Assembly: GCA_951217055.1 (NCBI GenBank)
Contig: OX578280.1
Location: 46,379,882 to 46,443,881 of the forward strand
DNA length: 64,000 nucleotides
From: Gerris lacustris
Taxonomy: Eukaryota; Arthropoda; Insecta; Hemiptera; Gerridae
Direction: 5' to 3'
This document shows positions 10,291 through 22,145 of this stretch, in pieces. The position numbers and the translations under genes were made by a program. Every line of letters starts with the position of its first letter. Within the stretch, counting starts at the first letter, position 1. A model generated the notes under the pieces. The model did not search any database and had not been told where the DNA came from. It saw nothing but the letters and a program-made list of their open reading frames with translations.

Positions 10291-10306
10291 AGTACCGAAA
10301 AAACTT

Positions 10307-10540
10307 TGTGCGCATGTCGAAACGAATCCAAAGGAAAATGGCACAGAAAGTTGTAACTTATACAGGACTAACAATAGTTTAATTAAAACCTATGACCCTA
10401 ATTTCATTAATATATTTATACGAGTAGTTTAAAAGGTAATATCTTGGTTCGTAAATATGTTGGACAGACACGGACCAAAAATGTTCCCTGATGTCTGAAA
10501 CGAATTATCAATAAAACATTTATTTTTAAACACAGATCAA
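10307..10540 (+). repeat. Rep-A copy, partial
   Basis: Landmarks in order: GCGCATGTCGAAACG, AAAGTTGTAACTTATACAGG, CCTAATTTCATTAATAT, TTGGTTCGTAAATATGTTGG, CAGACACGGACCAAAAATG, TTCCCTGATGTCTGAAACG. The terminal stem-loop is missing. Confidence 0.7.
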
Positions 10541-11263
10541 TCTTATAGAAGATCAAAAAGGATTTAAGCACACTTGTAGAAGATAAAAGAATGCTGGAGG
10601 TCATAGAACGAATGAATGCTAGTTACATAGAATGTAAATGAATATTTACGGTACTATGAATGCATAAATGCGTATAATAATATACGGTACTATGAATGCC
10701 TGTATGAGGAGGAAGTAGAGGTGAGCGGATACAGGAGACGGCTAATGTCCATCTCTAACAGGACAACCTGATATCTTGTACAATAATAATAAGCTCTGTG
10801 AATGCTGCCTAGGCCTAACAGTAAACTTTCAGAGTAAGCTAACAGTGTTAGAGAGAGCAAGGCTAGGTCCTACTACTCCGCATAGAAAACAAAACACCTT
10901 GCTATATTTAGCGCTAACCCTTTGTTTACACATATCCTTTTTATAACTCCCACATAGTAGCTAACACTCTACCGTCAAGAACAACCAGCTTCTATTTCAT
11001 TTAACACATACTACTGATTCTCTTATATCTGCAATATATTACTTCCCCTTCCCTTCCATTCATAATATATTACTACTAATTCTCTAATATCTGAATTATA
11101 TATTACTTTTCTATCTATTACATTCAAAATACATTACTTCTGATTCTCTTATATTTATAATATGTTGTAACACTCTCACATGTGCATTGAAATACCACTG
11201 GTTACTGATTCTCATTCATTACCAGAGGGAGGTCGAATGAAACACATTACTATTTAATCTCTT

Positions 11264-11583
11264 AAGCCTAGTCCACACCAGTAGTAAACGGTCTCATAGA
11301 CCGTCTACAGAAATGTCTCGCAACGTGTCTATAGACATCTGCTGAGACCGTCTATAGTCTAGGTCTAGCGTCCAGACTTGTAGACACGTTGCGCAACATG
11401 CCTAACGTTGCACCATGTCTACCATTTAGAATGGAAAACCATAGACATGCGATTTTGGTCTAGCAACGAGGCCGTAGAAGCCGTTTGTCTCAGCCGATGT
11501 CTAGCCGATGTCTATAGAAAAATCGCTAGACATGTCTCTGAGACCAAAATCGCGCAACATGTCTACTAGTGTGGACAAGGCTT
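11264..11583. mobile_element. Foldback element with AAGCCTWGTCCACAC ends (copy 1)
   Basis: The left end is AAGCCTAGTCCACACCAGTAG-like and the right end, on the minus strand, AAGCCTTGTCCACACTAGTAG-like, with 19 of 21 matching. The interior is full of short TGTCTATAGAC / AGACATGTCT words and includes TCTCTGAGACCAAAATCGCG. That word recurs almost unchanged in the longer element at 24431-25045. No open frame. A family with two members in the window. Confidence 0.75.
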
Positions 11584-11628
11584 TACATTTGAAATAATTA
11601 CTACTGATTATTTTACAATAATAATATA

Positions 11629-11934
11629 AATCAAATTATTATTATTATTATTATTATTAACAACGGGAGATAGAAAGAGAAAAATAGACTACAGCACCGG
11701 GACTCAAACCACGGGCCTCTATATTTCCAGTATAGTGCTCTTGCTAACTAAGCTACACAGAAGAATAATTCCTCTGTCAATAACGATACCTAGCCCCGAA
11801 TTAAGCTTTCGAATTTGTAGCTTAGTTGGCAAGAGCACTATACTGGAAATATAAAGACCCGCAGTTCGATTCCCGGCGCTGGAGTCTATTTTTCTGTCTA
11901 TCTCCCGTTGTTAATAATAATTATAATTTGATTT
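11629..11934. mobile_element. Head-to-head pair of tRNA-like SINEs (SINE-1 palindrome)
   Basis: The arms 11629-11757 and 11816-11934 are inverted copies of one another. The plus-strand copy reads TAGCTTAGTTGGCAAGAGC (a box A), ACTATACTGGAAATATA (anticodon-arm-like) and GTTCGATTCCCGGC (a box B), then AGTCTATTTTTCTGTC, CTATCTCCCGTTGTTA and (ATT)n. Both pol III promoter boxes are present and correctly spaced, but the acceptor stem is absent and the T stem is weak, so these are tRNA-derived SINEs. The head-to-head arrangement with both box A ends facing inward is unusual and makes a 120-bp-arm cruciform. Confidence 0.75.
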
Positions 11935-12493
11935 AAATTAAAATTTAAACTTTCCGAAGTATGAATACTACCAAAAACTTAAAAATAATAATAGATGATT
12001 ACCCTCCTACAAGCGCATAGTGTATTACTACTGATTCTCTTACATTAATTATGTAGATGTATTATGTACTACTGATGCTTATTCATTATAAAGAAAGCTT
12101 TTTAATTACAATGCAATTATTATTTTTGATTCTCTTACATTTCTAATATAGTCTTTCAGATTCTATTGTCTTTCTAATATATTACTAAAAATTATCATTT
12201 CTCTTAAGTTTATAACTTTTAACTTAAGTGTACAACTGTGTACTATTGGTTCTTTCGAAATTTTAATAAACTAATCTTTATTCTAATATATATCTATTGA
12301 TTCTTTAATAGCTATTCCATGACTTACCTATCCCAGTAGTAACTTACTACGGAAGGAAATAATAGTATGTATTTTAAGTTTAGACGAATATTAATAAAAA
12401 GAAATTCTGTAACAACCTCGGCGACGACGGTAATAGTTAGAACGGGTATATGAATCAAGAAAGTAGACCCACTTATTAGGTCCCTTTTAATAT

Positions 12494-12536
12494 CGCGCCG
12501 AAGCAAATACAGTGTGATCCGTATTCGCTTCGGCGC
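12494..12536. repeat. GC-rich hairpin
   Basis: GCGCCGAAGCAAATAC and GTATTCGCTTCGGCGC pair with one mismatch over 16 bp around a loop of about 9 bases. It stands out against the AT-rich flanks. Weaker pairing outside (TTAGGTCC and TGACCTAG) suggests a small foldback remnant. Confidence 0.6.
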
Positions 12537-13290
12537 TACATTGACCTAGTCAATAGTCATAGCCAGCAATGTAAATTCAATTAAGTAGGCGTAGGATCAA
12601 ATCTGTGACCTTAATATTGACCCATTGATAGCTGAGGAGAAGTTACCTGATGTGCCTTGTCGATCATACAACTACTATGAACCTATTAACCTCGGCGATA
12701 CTTGACCTACTACTATGCTACTAGTCTACATTATCCTCCATATCCCAGTAAATTAAAGGTAAAGGTGTAACTGTGAATAAGGGCAGTAGAGTAATCAGGT
12801 CATTATTATTAATGAGAGTATACAAGGAAGGGTCTTCTCCCTATGATAAGGGTAGATAGCTTCAGGAAAGACGCCCTTCATGAATAACATACAGTGCAGG
12901 GGGCAGCACCGTCTTAAAAACTTGACAAAACTTGTGGGAGGGTCTAATAGGGTAGAATACAAAGTTGTGCATATCTGCGGAGTGCGAAGCAAGATGCTAT
13001 CTGACTTAAGCTACACACTTGATACTAGTAAGTACCTCACGCAACTTCAAAACCTCTTGCCTTTAACAAAAATGTAAATAGAATTTTTTCAAGAAATTGC
13101 TAACGAAAATAGCCTCCAGTTATCAATGTAATTGTAAAATTTCTCCTAAGTCCGAAATTAGCTTGAATTACGAAAAACAACTCTATGTGTAAAACACTTG
13201 GATTTTCAAGGAAAATAGAAATACACAAGTTCAAAATTTCTCCATTTGTTAGTTAATATAATTATTATAAAAAATGTATCATTAAAATAA
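12537..13290. other. Slightly GC-richer, no gene recognised
   Basis: Overlapping frames on both strands (12795-12992 minus, 12880-13077 plus) have no recognisable domain. No splice or poly(A) pattern that I trust. Possibly unique sequence. Confidence 0.35.
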
Positions 13291-13625
13291 CTCCTCCCTG
13301 GCGAGGAATCGAAACGCCATCTCTCACTTTGAGACTAAAGCTATTATCTCAGAACTAGATTTTTCCCAAAACGTTGTTGAAAATAACTGTATTCACTTTA
13401 ATTCAGATTTTTTGTGAGATGGCGCCCCAAATTTTAAACTAAAATAATATTTCATTTCAGGGTAAAACTAAAATAACTAAAATAAACTAAAAGACTAAAT
13501 AAACTAAAAGAAATAAACTAAAAATAAAACTAAAATAAACTAATTATACTAAAATAATATTTCATTTCAGGGTATGATTTTCCTGAACATGTATGCCAAA
13601 TTTGTCAGTTTAAGTCAGTTCTCTC
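13291..13625 (+). repeat. Rep-B copy with an internal 110-bp duplication
   Basis: It starts with a reverse-strand tRNA-like end (minus strand: TAGTTCTGAGATAATAGC as box A, GCGTTTCGATTCCTCGCC as box B), then AGATGGCGCCCCAAATTT and CCTGAACATGTATGCCAAATT. The word ACTAAAATAATATTTCATTT, followed by CAGGGTA, occurs twice (13438-13464 and 13548-13574). Between the two copies lies (AAAACTAAAATAAACT)n low-complexity sequence. The AAACTAAAAT motif at the edge of the duplicated block probably seeded slippage. Confidence 0.7.
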
Positions 13626-14574
13626 TTTAAATACAACTTATATGAAAAAGTAGAGAAGGTCCCCTTAATTATGCATGTACATTATTGCACATATACATTT
13701 AAATTTTCTTGTCAACACCCAACAATAATTCTTTTTCTTGACAATGTCTAACAAAAACGTTAATATTATAATACGATTTACTCACACATTTTGAGAGCTA
13801 TTAGATCACAAATCAGCTATAAATCGTTACCTGAAACATAAAAAAAATATATACATCATTCATTAATTCAAGTTGTGGAGGAATTTTGAAGCATTTAGGA
13901 ATTATAGTACAGGAATTTTTCATGGCATCTCATTAATTGCCCATAAAATATTTCATACGCATTTTGAAATGATTCTTTCACTTGGAGGAAGTATTCGTGA
14001 GTCAACATTCTATTTATATTTATTCAAGTAATTTTAAAATATACAATGAAAAAAAAAATATTACAGGATGGAGGCTATGATCAAATAATATATGATTTAT
14101 TTTTATTGCGACGAAACGTTGAAAATTTATAAATCCCTTATAGTTGAGTTATAATTAACTCATTAGATTTTAATATTTAACTGCGAATCTAAGTGCCGAA
14201 GATTTAAAATATTTATTCTTAATTGATGGTCGCTACTCCGCTCGATTTGCTAGAGCTTAAAAGTCGGATCATATCGACAACTATATAGATATGGGTCTAA
14301 TCAACAATAGTAGATATGGGCGTTTCTACAATTATTAATTATTGTATGTCCGATCAACCAAAGTAGAATGCCTAAAGAAAAAAAATTATACTGTGTCCTA
14401 CGTCAATCTTATCATATTTATTCTTTAAAAAATGCAATAATAATTCACAAATAATCAACTTTAATAGTAATAAAAATCGGTTCGAGATAACTCATAATTA
14501 GTTGGTCCAGTGTTATCCATTTATTAGTTGTATTAAGTTTTTGTAGTTGCATTTAATTGTCATTCAACATTTCC
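13626..14574. other. AT-rich, nothing recognised
   Basis: No open frame of note, no tandem array and no element ends seen. Confidence 0.4.
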
Positions 14575-15020
14575 ATGACACCAAGGCGGGGGATCGAGCT
14601 TGGCCTCTCACTGTCCACGAATAAAGGCTATTCTCAGGAACTAGAATTTCTCTCGGGAAAATGACGTAAACCCTTTGATTTGTATTTAAATGTTTTTAAT
14701 CAAATTCGTCATTAAAATAATGTTTTTCAAAACTTTTCGGGGAAAGCGCCCTCAAATTTAGAGCTAAAATTAATTTCTCGATGATTTTGTAAGCCTTTAT
14801 ATCAAATTTCATCAAAATCAGCCCAGCAGTTTAGGGACACGCTTCTGCACAGACTAAAGATGTCAAATAACAGATTGACATTGTTTAAAAACCACTTTTT
14901 TGGACTCAAGGAACATGAAAGCGCGTAAATCCATAAAAATTTCAAATCGAATTTTCGCGTTCGTAATATTTTCTCTTTGTATATATTACGTATATGAGAA
15001 AGTGAAGAGTAGAAGGAAAT
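14575..15020 (+). repeat. Rep-B copy, longest
   Basis: It has the tRNA-like end (minus strand: GGCCAAGCTCGATCCCCCG) at 14583-14602, then CTCAGGAACTAGAATTTCTC, GAAAGCGCCCTCAAATTT, ATTAATTTCTCGATGATTTT, TCATCAAAATCAGCCCAGCA, GTTTAGGGACACGCTTCTGC, ACAGACTAAAG, CACTTTTTTGGACTCAAGG and GCGCGTAAATCCATAAAAAT. The same order is seen at 29395, 49490 and, on the other strand, 63335-63690. Confidence 0.75.
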
Positions 15021-17215
15021 CATGATATTAGTGCATCCAAGTCAAAATGTTAAGTAAATAAAAATAAATAAATAAAAGAACATCAGCAAAGTTTTATAAC
15101 AATAGAAAGAGAGAAATAACGAAACAAAATCATAAATGAATAAAAGAATCTCTGTTTGAAAATCTAAATGACAGGGGTTTATCTCTTGACAGTTATGTAA
15201 ACCAAAAAATGAAAAAATAAAATAATAAAAAATGTTATCAAAGAAAAGGAAAAAAAAACTTTTTTCCTATTTTATTTTTGTGTATTATTCTGAATGTTGG
15301 GATAAAAGTCAAGTGAGATGAGATCTTTAAACCGTTGTTTAGTTTTGACAAGACTCAAGGAAATTTTTACTTTAACTTCTTTTTTTTCTGTTTAATATCA
15401 TTTTTCTTCTTTTGATGCAACACTGGAGGAAGTCCAAACAACTTGTAATGGAGTCTCTCACGGTTTCACTTTGAGACTGAGAGAAATGGGAAATTGTAAG
15501 AAGTAGGATATGATTGGGAGCTGAAGTTACGACAGACAGAGCTGTCATACTGACAGAATGACAAATTGGTTTGTAACACTATCAAGACAAGAAAGCATCG
15601 TCAGAATAGAGTTATATTATATTAAGACTAAAAACAATTCAAAGATTCTATAATTTAAAAATACAATTACATGTTATAAGGGTGTTAAAACCAGTAGGCA
15701 TTGCAATCGTAGGTTCCGGGTTGGATTTCCGACTCTGGCAAGGGGCTCTGGAGGGAGGGGGGGGGGGATGATGTTCACCCAGCATTAAAGTGGCGTATAT
15801 CCGGTTGCAGAATTCCAATTATACACTGAAAAACCTCAACTACCAATTTAGATCGTTCCTGTAACACTTTTCCGCGAAGTCGGACAAATGTTGACGGACA
15901 GATAGACAGACACAACATCAATTTGGCAAGTCCCCTTGTGTCTATAACGTATTAAAGTTCAAGAAATTGTGAAAATATCGATATTTTAATACGGTTACTA
16001 TGATCCCGATGTCTTCAGTGAACTCTCTCTCTTCGATGAGACATTTTATTTGTTACCGTAATACGCCATGTTGTTATGTGTTATGTGCTACCAATGTGTC
16101 ACAATTATTGTCCGGTTTTGTTATCAGTGGCTTAAAAATGTTTAGTTTCTTCATAAGTATAAAGTTATCTATAATGCAGGGACTTCCTCGTTATAATTTA
16201 CTAGTTTCTGAAGTAATGTCGCAAAAAGATACAAAGTATCATTAAAAATATTTGTGTGATATAAAAAAAAAATATATCTGAAGAAAGGGGACTTTAACAT
16301 TAATAATTAATATAAAAATACCATTTTAAAAAACTGGTCTTATTTTCAAATTTTTTTTTTTCTATATTCGTCACCTAAATTTTTTCCATGTGCAAAATTT
16401 GGGGAAGATTGAAAGACGGGACGTGGTTCGAAATTGGGGTAATAGGTGTGTGATGAAACTTACAAAGCAAAGTAATATAAGACCAGTAAAAATATGTCTT
16501 CGAGGTAAAAAAAACACAGAAGAAAGGTAATAACCACGTTAAAATGATGAGGTAAATATGTCTGTTGAACTGTCAATGACTAATTTTTCCCAATTAAATT
16601 TTAATATCAACCAGATAACTTTAAACGTCGCTTGCACGGAGCAAATAAAGTTCCCGAGAGAATATCGTACAAAGATGCAATAGAATGAAGAATATCAAAT
16701 TAAAAATGTATGTTTATCTTAGACCTCTAGGACAATTTTTTAAACCTTTTTCTCATTATGAAGTGTAGAAAACGTACCAAGCAATTAACCACAAAATGCA
16801 TAGTGCATTTCTCTTCAACGTTGATGACTTAATTACTTAATACGTGTGCTATTATAAAATATAAAACTTAATGAGAGTAGTAACTACGCAGTTTTTGCTA
16901 GAGTAATGCACTTTAAAAAAAAATACTAAAATGCAATTACGCTTTATTTTATAATTATATAAGTGAAATTAAAAGGAACAGGTAAGATTTTTAAGAAAAC
17001 GAGGCAATAAAATCGGATTTATATATATTTGGGCCTTCATAAAATATGGAATAGTTCTTATAGAATGTGGCAATCTAAAATGCCTACCACAAGATGACAG
17101 GATCGATTTTATCGGTCAACAGTAATCTGTGGTAAGATGATGAACTATATAAAGCTTATAAATATATAAAATATAATTAACTATATAAAGCTTATCGTAT
17201 CATCATTGCACCATC
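15021..17215. other. No gene recognised; poly(G) tract
   Basis: A G-rich run lies at about 15751-15768, beside a weak B-box-like phrase, GGGTTGGATTTCCGAC (about 15717). An 81-codon frame at 16000-16245 has no recognisable motif. AACTATATAAAGCTTAT is duplicated at 17144 and 17181. The part from 17040 may be decayed 5' sequence of the LINE fragment that follows. Confidence 0.4.
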
Positions 17216-17510
17216 TTACCAGATGATTCATCTTTTGACAAGCATTCCTACAGAACACTGCCAAAATCGACATTTATACAACTCCTTGGTCTAGCTGAAA
17301 CCCCAGAATGCAGGCTGTGTAAGGAAGAGGATTAAACCCCTTTTCACCTAATCAGCAGCTATCCTGTATCAACTCAGTTGATATGGAAAACCTTCGGCTT
17401 GGATATTTACCCATTGAAGAACTAAGCTAAGATTTCGAACTGGCTAACTAACTAGGCCTCTCCCCTGCTATAAAATCAATATTTATTGGAGGGCCGGGTC
17501 CTTAAATTTA
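17216..17510 (+). pseudogene. LINE polyprotein C-terminal fragment with zinc knuckle
   Basis: In one plus frame the peptide reads through KHSYRTLPKSTFIQLLGLAE, then TPECRLCKEED, a stop, TPFHLISSYP, then LIWKTFGLDIYPLKN with further stops. The pattern CX2CX8HX4C, with the last Cys now Tyr, following a G-H-C-like stretch is the C-terminal zinc knuckle downstream of reverse transcriptase/RNase H in I- and Jockey-type LINEs. ETP-HL--CP--W--FG is its usual continuation. The stop inside the knuckle and two more downstream show a dead copy. The related, still-open copy is at 21895-22145 on the minus strand. Confidence 0.7.
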
Positions 17511-18254
17511 AAGGTAAAATTTATTTCTTGAATTCTTCTAAAGCTGTGGCTTTGTACTCTGGAGCTACACTAAATTTCATGGTAACTTAGTTTAGCAGTA
17601 TAGGCTCTATGAGTCAGCACGCAGACTCTCTCTCAGTATATAAAAACTAAATTTTTTAGCCAAAGAGAGCTTTTATTTTTATTTCCGCATCATCATAATA
17701 CTTTCTCTCTAAATATAGAGAATGTAAAAAGTAATAAAGAAAAAGTAATATTACAAGCAGTTGTACAGTGAGAGTTGGAACGAAGAAAGCAACATCACAG
17801 GCAATTTGACAGGAAATGAAGCCTCATAGAAGCGGGAAAGGGGAAGCAAGAACGAGTCTAGTGGAACAACCAACTCTTTAAACTAATGTGTCCTTTCCAT
17901 GAGACGGCAACATCTCAATGCAATTCTACTAAAGGTCATTGCTCCTATGTTTTCTCAATGTCTGCTATCAAGAGGTCATAAAGGACAAGTCAGTTTGAAT
18001 TTACTTCCAAAGAGTTTTAGCAATACAAAATAACAATCAAAAATAAAAAATATAAAAGTAAGGTATTTTAAGAATTATTTCTCTAGAGGCAGTGAAAGGC
18101 AATTGGCTTATACTCATACAAAAATCTCTAACTCCACCGCAGCTTTGAAAACATGCACGTGATTAGTGATTCCCTGTGAGTGATCTGTTGCCTCTAAAGA
18201 AGCGTCGAGACTAAAACCCGATATAATGAACGAATACTAATAGATTGACACCCC
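17511..18254. other. No gene recognised
   Basis: AT-rich, with an A/G-rich patch at 17740-17860. No domain-bearing frame and no element boundary seen. Confidence 0.4.
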
Positions 18255-18395
18255 AAAGTAATTCAAATGGCACAGAGATACCCAAGAAAAAGTGGGTCGA
18301 AGAAATGAAGAGGGTATGTGAAGAAGTCACGTAGCAGCGAGAAACAAACGATTGGAAAGAGTGGAAAATAGTGCAGATAGCATAACCATATTTGT
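18255..18395 (+). pseudogene. Short LINE C-terminal remnant
   Basis: One frame gives YPRKKWVEEMKRVCEEVT, a stop, QRETNDWKEWKIVQIA. The order R-P-R-K-W-E...DW-E-W-I-V is the usual end of non-LTR retrotransposon ORF2 proteins. It is very short and contains a stop. The assignment rests on the motif only. Confidence 0.5.
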
Positions 18396-18789
18396 ATACT
18401 TTTTCTACAATTAAATTTAAATAAAAAGGCTGTCAATTAAGTGTGGAACATGGCTTTATCTCTTCCTATCACAAAGAAGGGAGGATTTTGAGAAGAAATA
18501 AAAGAAAACTCCCGAAAAAATGTTTATCCCTTTTTTATTGAATTTGTAATTTATTTATTTATTTTCATACATATATAAATGGATGAATAGAAAAATGTTA
18601 TTGTGCATGCACGACATTTATAGATAAAACATTTAAAAAAATATTGGACTACTCACATACTACTCATGTGACTACGTCACATGAGTATAAAGTAATGCGA
18701 TCCTACTGGAAATTTAAAGTTTGGTTGTTGGACCAGTTTCGCTTCCCAGTGATGTCAATGTTATTTTTAAGTAATATTAAATTTGTGTG

Positions 18790-19163
18790 TACGTTTGAAA
18801 TTAATATGGGACAATCTGTCGGTTACTTTCGGCCAACAATCAGCATTTCTTTAAAAATAGATGTGTGATGAGTAGGTACTTTTAAATATATAGGTGTTAC
18901 TAAAAAAAAAGTGTGCGTGGGGAATATATGGGAGCTAAAGGTTGAAATTAATAAAGGGCTAATTGTGAGCTACCATCCAAATTTCATTAAAATCAAACTA
19001 TTAAGTTTTTAAGATATAGATATTCGTAAAAATGTTGAACGATAGACAGACACGACACCGAAAATGTTCCTTGAAATTTTAAATCGGAGAATAAAATATT
19101 TTATTCTTCAGAATGATCACAAATGGACACGATGCTTCCGTTACCTTCGACATGCTTGACGCA
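18790..19163 (+). repeat. Rep-A copy, partial
   Basis: Landmarks: ACGTTTGAAATTAATATGGG, ACAATCTGTCGGTTACTTTC, GGTTGAAATTAATAAAGGGC, CCATCCAAATTTCATTAAAA, TTTTTAAGATATAGATATTC, GATAGACAGACACGACACC, GAAAATGTTCCTTG, AAATCGGAGAATAA and GATGCTTCCGTTACCTTCG. The unbroken TTTTTAAGATAT here is the empty-site equivalent of the piggyBac-like insertion at 7735. Confidence 0.75.
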
Positions 19164-19298
19164 ATAAATTAATAATATAAAATAATAAATTAATTGAATA
19201 TTTCATTTAGTTATACTTACTGATTAAATCAACGTATGATCAATTATGTGTTTGTAATTATTTGTATATTTAAAGTTGTTAGCGACTCTAAACCGACT

Positions 19299-19327
19299 TT
19301 GTCCACAGTGAACAACGCTGTGGACAA
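19299..19327. repeat. Perfect 10-bp hairpin
   Basis: TTGTCCACAG and CTGTGGACAA flank a 9-base loop. It could be a terminator-like or protein-binding palindrome, but nothing nearby gives it a role. Confidence 0.5.
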
Positions 19328-21894
19328 CCCTCATTTGCAAAAATTATTTTCAGATTTTCTATATTTTATTTTATCTTTTGTAAAAACACATGGACACCGT
19401 ATTTTTCTGTTTTAACTTCAGTACTAACTATACCAGGGTGCGAAAGATTCTTCGAAGAAATTATGACCCTATTTTATAGAGCGTCTTGTAAGTTGTACTT
19501 ATCAAAATAACAATATTAGAATAGTTTGATTTTTCCTTACAAAGTTTTCTGTTCAGTAGGTATTGGAACAGAAAAGATAAATCTCAATTCGTATTAGTGG
19601 CTTGAATTGTTAAGATACTTAGTTCTATTTCCCAAAGATACCCAATTCCCCTTGTGTACAAACTTCACCCCAACTTAGCTCTGTAGACTTCTCTCCACGA
19701 GGAATAAGCTGAGAAGGAAAAGTTTCGGGATTTTCTACCTTCTAAAACTTTCCCTACTTGACTCTTTACCAACTGAAAGCTATACCCTCTATTGTCTTGG
19801 GGATTTTTCTTTTTTCTCTATATATTTTTATTTGGTTGGCAATGCTCTTATCTGATTGTTTTTATAGTCTTCAACAAAGGTTTTTAGACACTTTGGTATA
19901 TTTTTAAAGCTTATAACTTTGAAATTGGTCATACATAATAAAACTTAAGTCACCTACGAAAATATCCAAGCTACAGCTTAATCATTTGAATTGTTCTTAG
20001 CTGGAATTACTATTATTTTAAACTATATTGACGTAGTATTTTAATCCACTTTTCAAAATAGTTGGCAATTGCAACATACATTTTGTTACAATTATACTGT
20101 GGTAGTCCCTATTTTCAGAGCTGTTTTCATTAGTTAAATTTACATTTATTTGACTAAATTTAGATTAATAAAATTGTCGAAGCTGTTTGTGACTATATGT
20201 TTCTGGCAGACATTTTTGTACGTTTTACCGATTCTCTATCCATTTCTAACCATCTTTATCAATTTCTAACCACATCTAAAGATTTCTTATGTACCTCTCA
20301 ACAATCTCGATCGACCTTAAAGCATCTCTATCCACCTGTAATAACCTATATCCAGGGTTAAAAAATTTAAAATAAATAAAACCTTCAAATAAAATAAACA
20401 ATAAACTTCATCAATTATGTAATCATATATAAATCTACTTTGGTATTTTTTTTTCAAGTTGATTTTCAAAGGAAAAACAACTCGAAAAATTTAATATACA
20501 TTACGTTGTGTGCTTGTACTTGTATTTTATTATTTTTAGTTAACTACTTCATGTATATTCATACATACAAGGTTGTATGTATAAGTGAAAACAGGTGACG
20601 AATAAACAAAAGATCCTTTCATGAAACAGCATTCTGAGATTAGACGATACACGTGCCTCTCTAACGATAGGACACGGTGCTGGAGGTGGGAAGTACGGCG
20701 CTTCTTTCAGATGTTAATATAAAACAAAACAATGTCCTCGTACTCATTAATGATGAAGATAAGCGTAGCCTTGAACATCGGCTTTAGACAAATGGCTTAA
20801 GACATAAGAATTCCTTTCCGTAATTTACAACAAAAACTACCGATGGTTCAGTTACATACCTTTGGTTCAGTTTATTATCAAAAACCACAATAGCTTATGT
20901 TTAATGCAAACCCAGATCGGTTTCGGCCACTTTAGTATAGTACTTATTTTGAATTGCGTCATTATTTCATCATCGCGCTCCAGTAATCAATCATCTGAAT
21001 TGATAATGATCAAATAAAGTAGTCATTATTAGCTAATATTGGTCAAGTCCCAATTAAAGTTGAACACTTAAGTACCTGTCTTGTTGTGTTACGTTAAGGA
21101 TAAAAAAGATTCTGAGATATAGGAAACAAGAATGTAAAAACTCATTTGTTTAAGGTCTTGTCTTTATCTACCAACGGTTTATATACTTTGGCTTATTTAT
21201 AACCAGCATTAAACAGATGTGGAAAGATATATTCCTTAAAGCCGGGTACACATGATTCGGTAGTACAAGTTTAGAGGGCTGCCACCTGAGCGAGTGTATG
21301 ATCCAGCCACCTGAACAGTCGAGATTACGGGATCGCGTGTATGACCCGGAGCCTGAAAAGTGATTGCGGGATCGGGTGTAGTGTGAAGTGGCTCAACAGT
21401 CATCTAATCTACAGTCAATGAAGAATCTTCTCTGCGTGCGCCTCTTATAATCGACAATAATACTTAAATATATACTTTCAGTAACAAAAAGCTAATCTGA
21501 GCAGTATTGGATAACGACCACTTTTGGACGTACTATGTAGAGTTAGCTTTATAAAGATATACACCACGTATGGAAGACCAATGAACAAACTTTACTCGGG
21601 GGACTACTTTACGGAAGGGGCTATTGCAAATCCATAATATGATATGATCTTCAGTCACCAATAAACTATCCAAATATCTGCAAATGAACTTGTTTACAGA
21701 CTAGAGTTTCCAAGTACGCTAACCACTCGGCCTATAGCGGACTCTTAGTAAATTGCTACTATTCAAAGAATCTAACACTATTTACGGTACTGTCTGCAGT
21801 GCTGTATTATGGTTTATCAGTAGTAGTAGCAAGAGGGCGGGGAGGCCAAGCCTAGCAAGTAGACCGCATTCGGGTGCTTTTTGCCAACCCCTGA
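19328..21894. other. AT-rich, mostly featureless
   Basis: A diverged array of CTAACCATCT/CTCTATCCA phrases lies at 20230-20345. Near 21240 the phrase AAAGCCGGGTACACATGATT looks like the end of a DNA element, but no partner end was found. The GC content rises at 21240-21420 without a coding frame. Confidence 0.4.
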
Positions 21895-22145
21895 ACTCAC
21901 GTCCATCGAACTACCTCTGTCTTACCCTCAAATTTCCTTGTTGGGGTTACATAGGAGAGATTGTCTTGCCACTTTAATGTAACAAGCTCCTCTTTCCTGA
22001 TTTCCCCTGCTCCTAATACATGAAATCGCAGTCTGCCATATCCTTCACATGCTCCCATAAAGTGGTAAGCCGTCTCCTCTTCATCGCCACACATTAGACA
22101 GGTGGGGTCGTCTTCGATTTTCTTGTATGTACGGCCTATCGACTA
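21895..22145 (-). pseudogene. LINE polyprotein C-terminal zinc-knuckle fragment
   Basis: On the minus strand an uninterrupted stretch reads SIGRTYKKIEDDPTCLMCGD, then EEETAYHFMGACEGYGRLRF, HVLGAGEIRKEELVTLKWQD, NLSYVTPTRKF, ending in a stop at 21897. CLMC...H...C fits CX2CX8HX4C exactly, and IGR before it and R-R-LG-I--EEL after it are standard for LINE proteins downstream of RNase H. A stop lies just upstream and no reverse transcriptase is visible within reach, so it is a 5'-truncated fragment. It is not the same copy as 17216-17510 but belongs to a similar clade. Confidence 0.75.

Larger units (their letters stand above)
10985..12330. repeat. Degenerate ATTACTACTGATTCTCTTA array, interrupted by two foldbacks
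   Basis: A phrase of the form ATTACTACTGATTCTCTTA recurs at irregular spacing of roughly 40-70 bp: about 11008, 11055, 11130, 11195, 11590, 12017, 12060, 12125 and 12160. It is diverged but recognisable. Two separate inverted-repeat elements (11264-11583 and 11629-11934) sit inside, so the array predates them. Upstream, TACGGTACTATGAATGC is also duplicated (10648 and 10683). Confidence 0.6.

Noticed and set aside
16000..16245. 81-codon frame as a small secreted protein
   Set aside because: It has several Cys and hydrophobic residues but no clear N-terminal signal and no supporting context.
19299..19327. DnaA-box-like TTGTCCACA palindrome as a replication origin
   Set aside because: The sequence is eukaryotic, and one hairpin without a cluster or neighbouring genes is not an origin.
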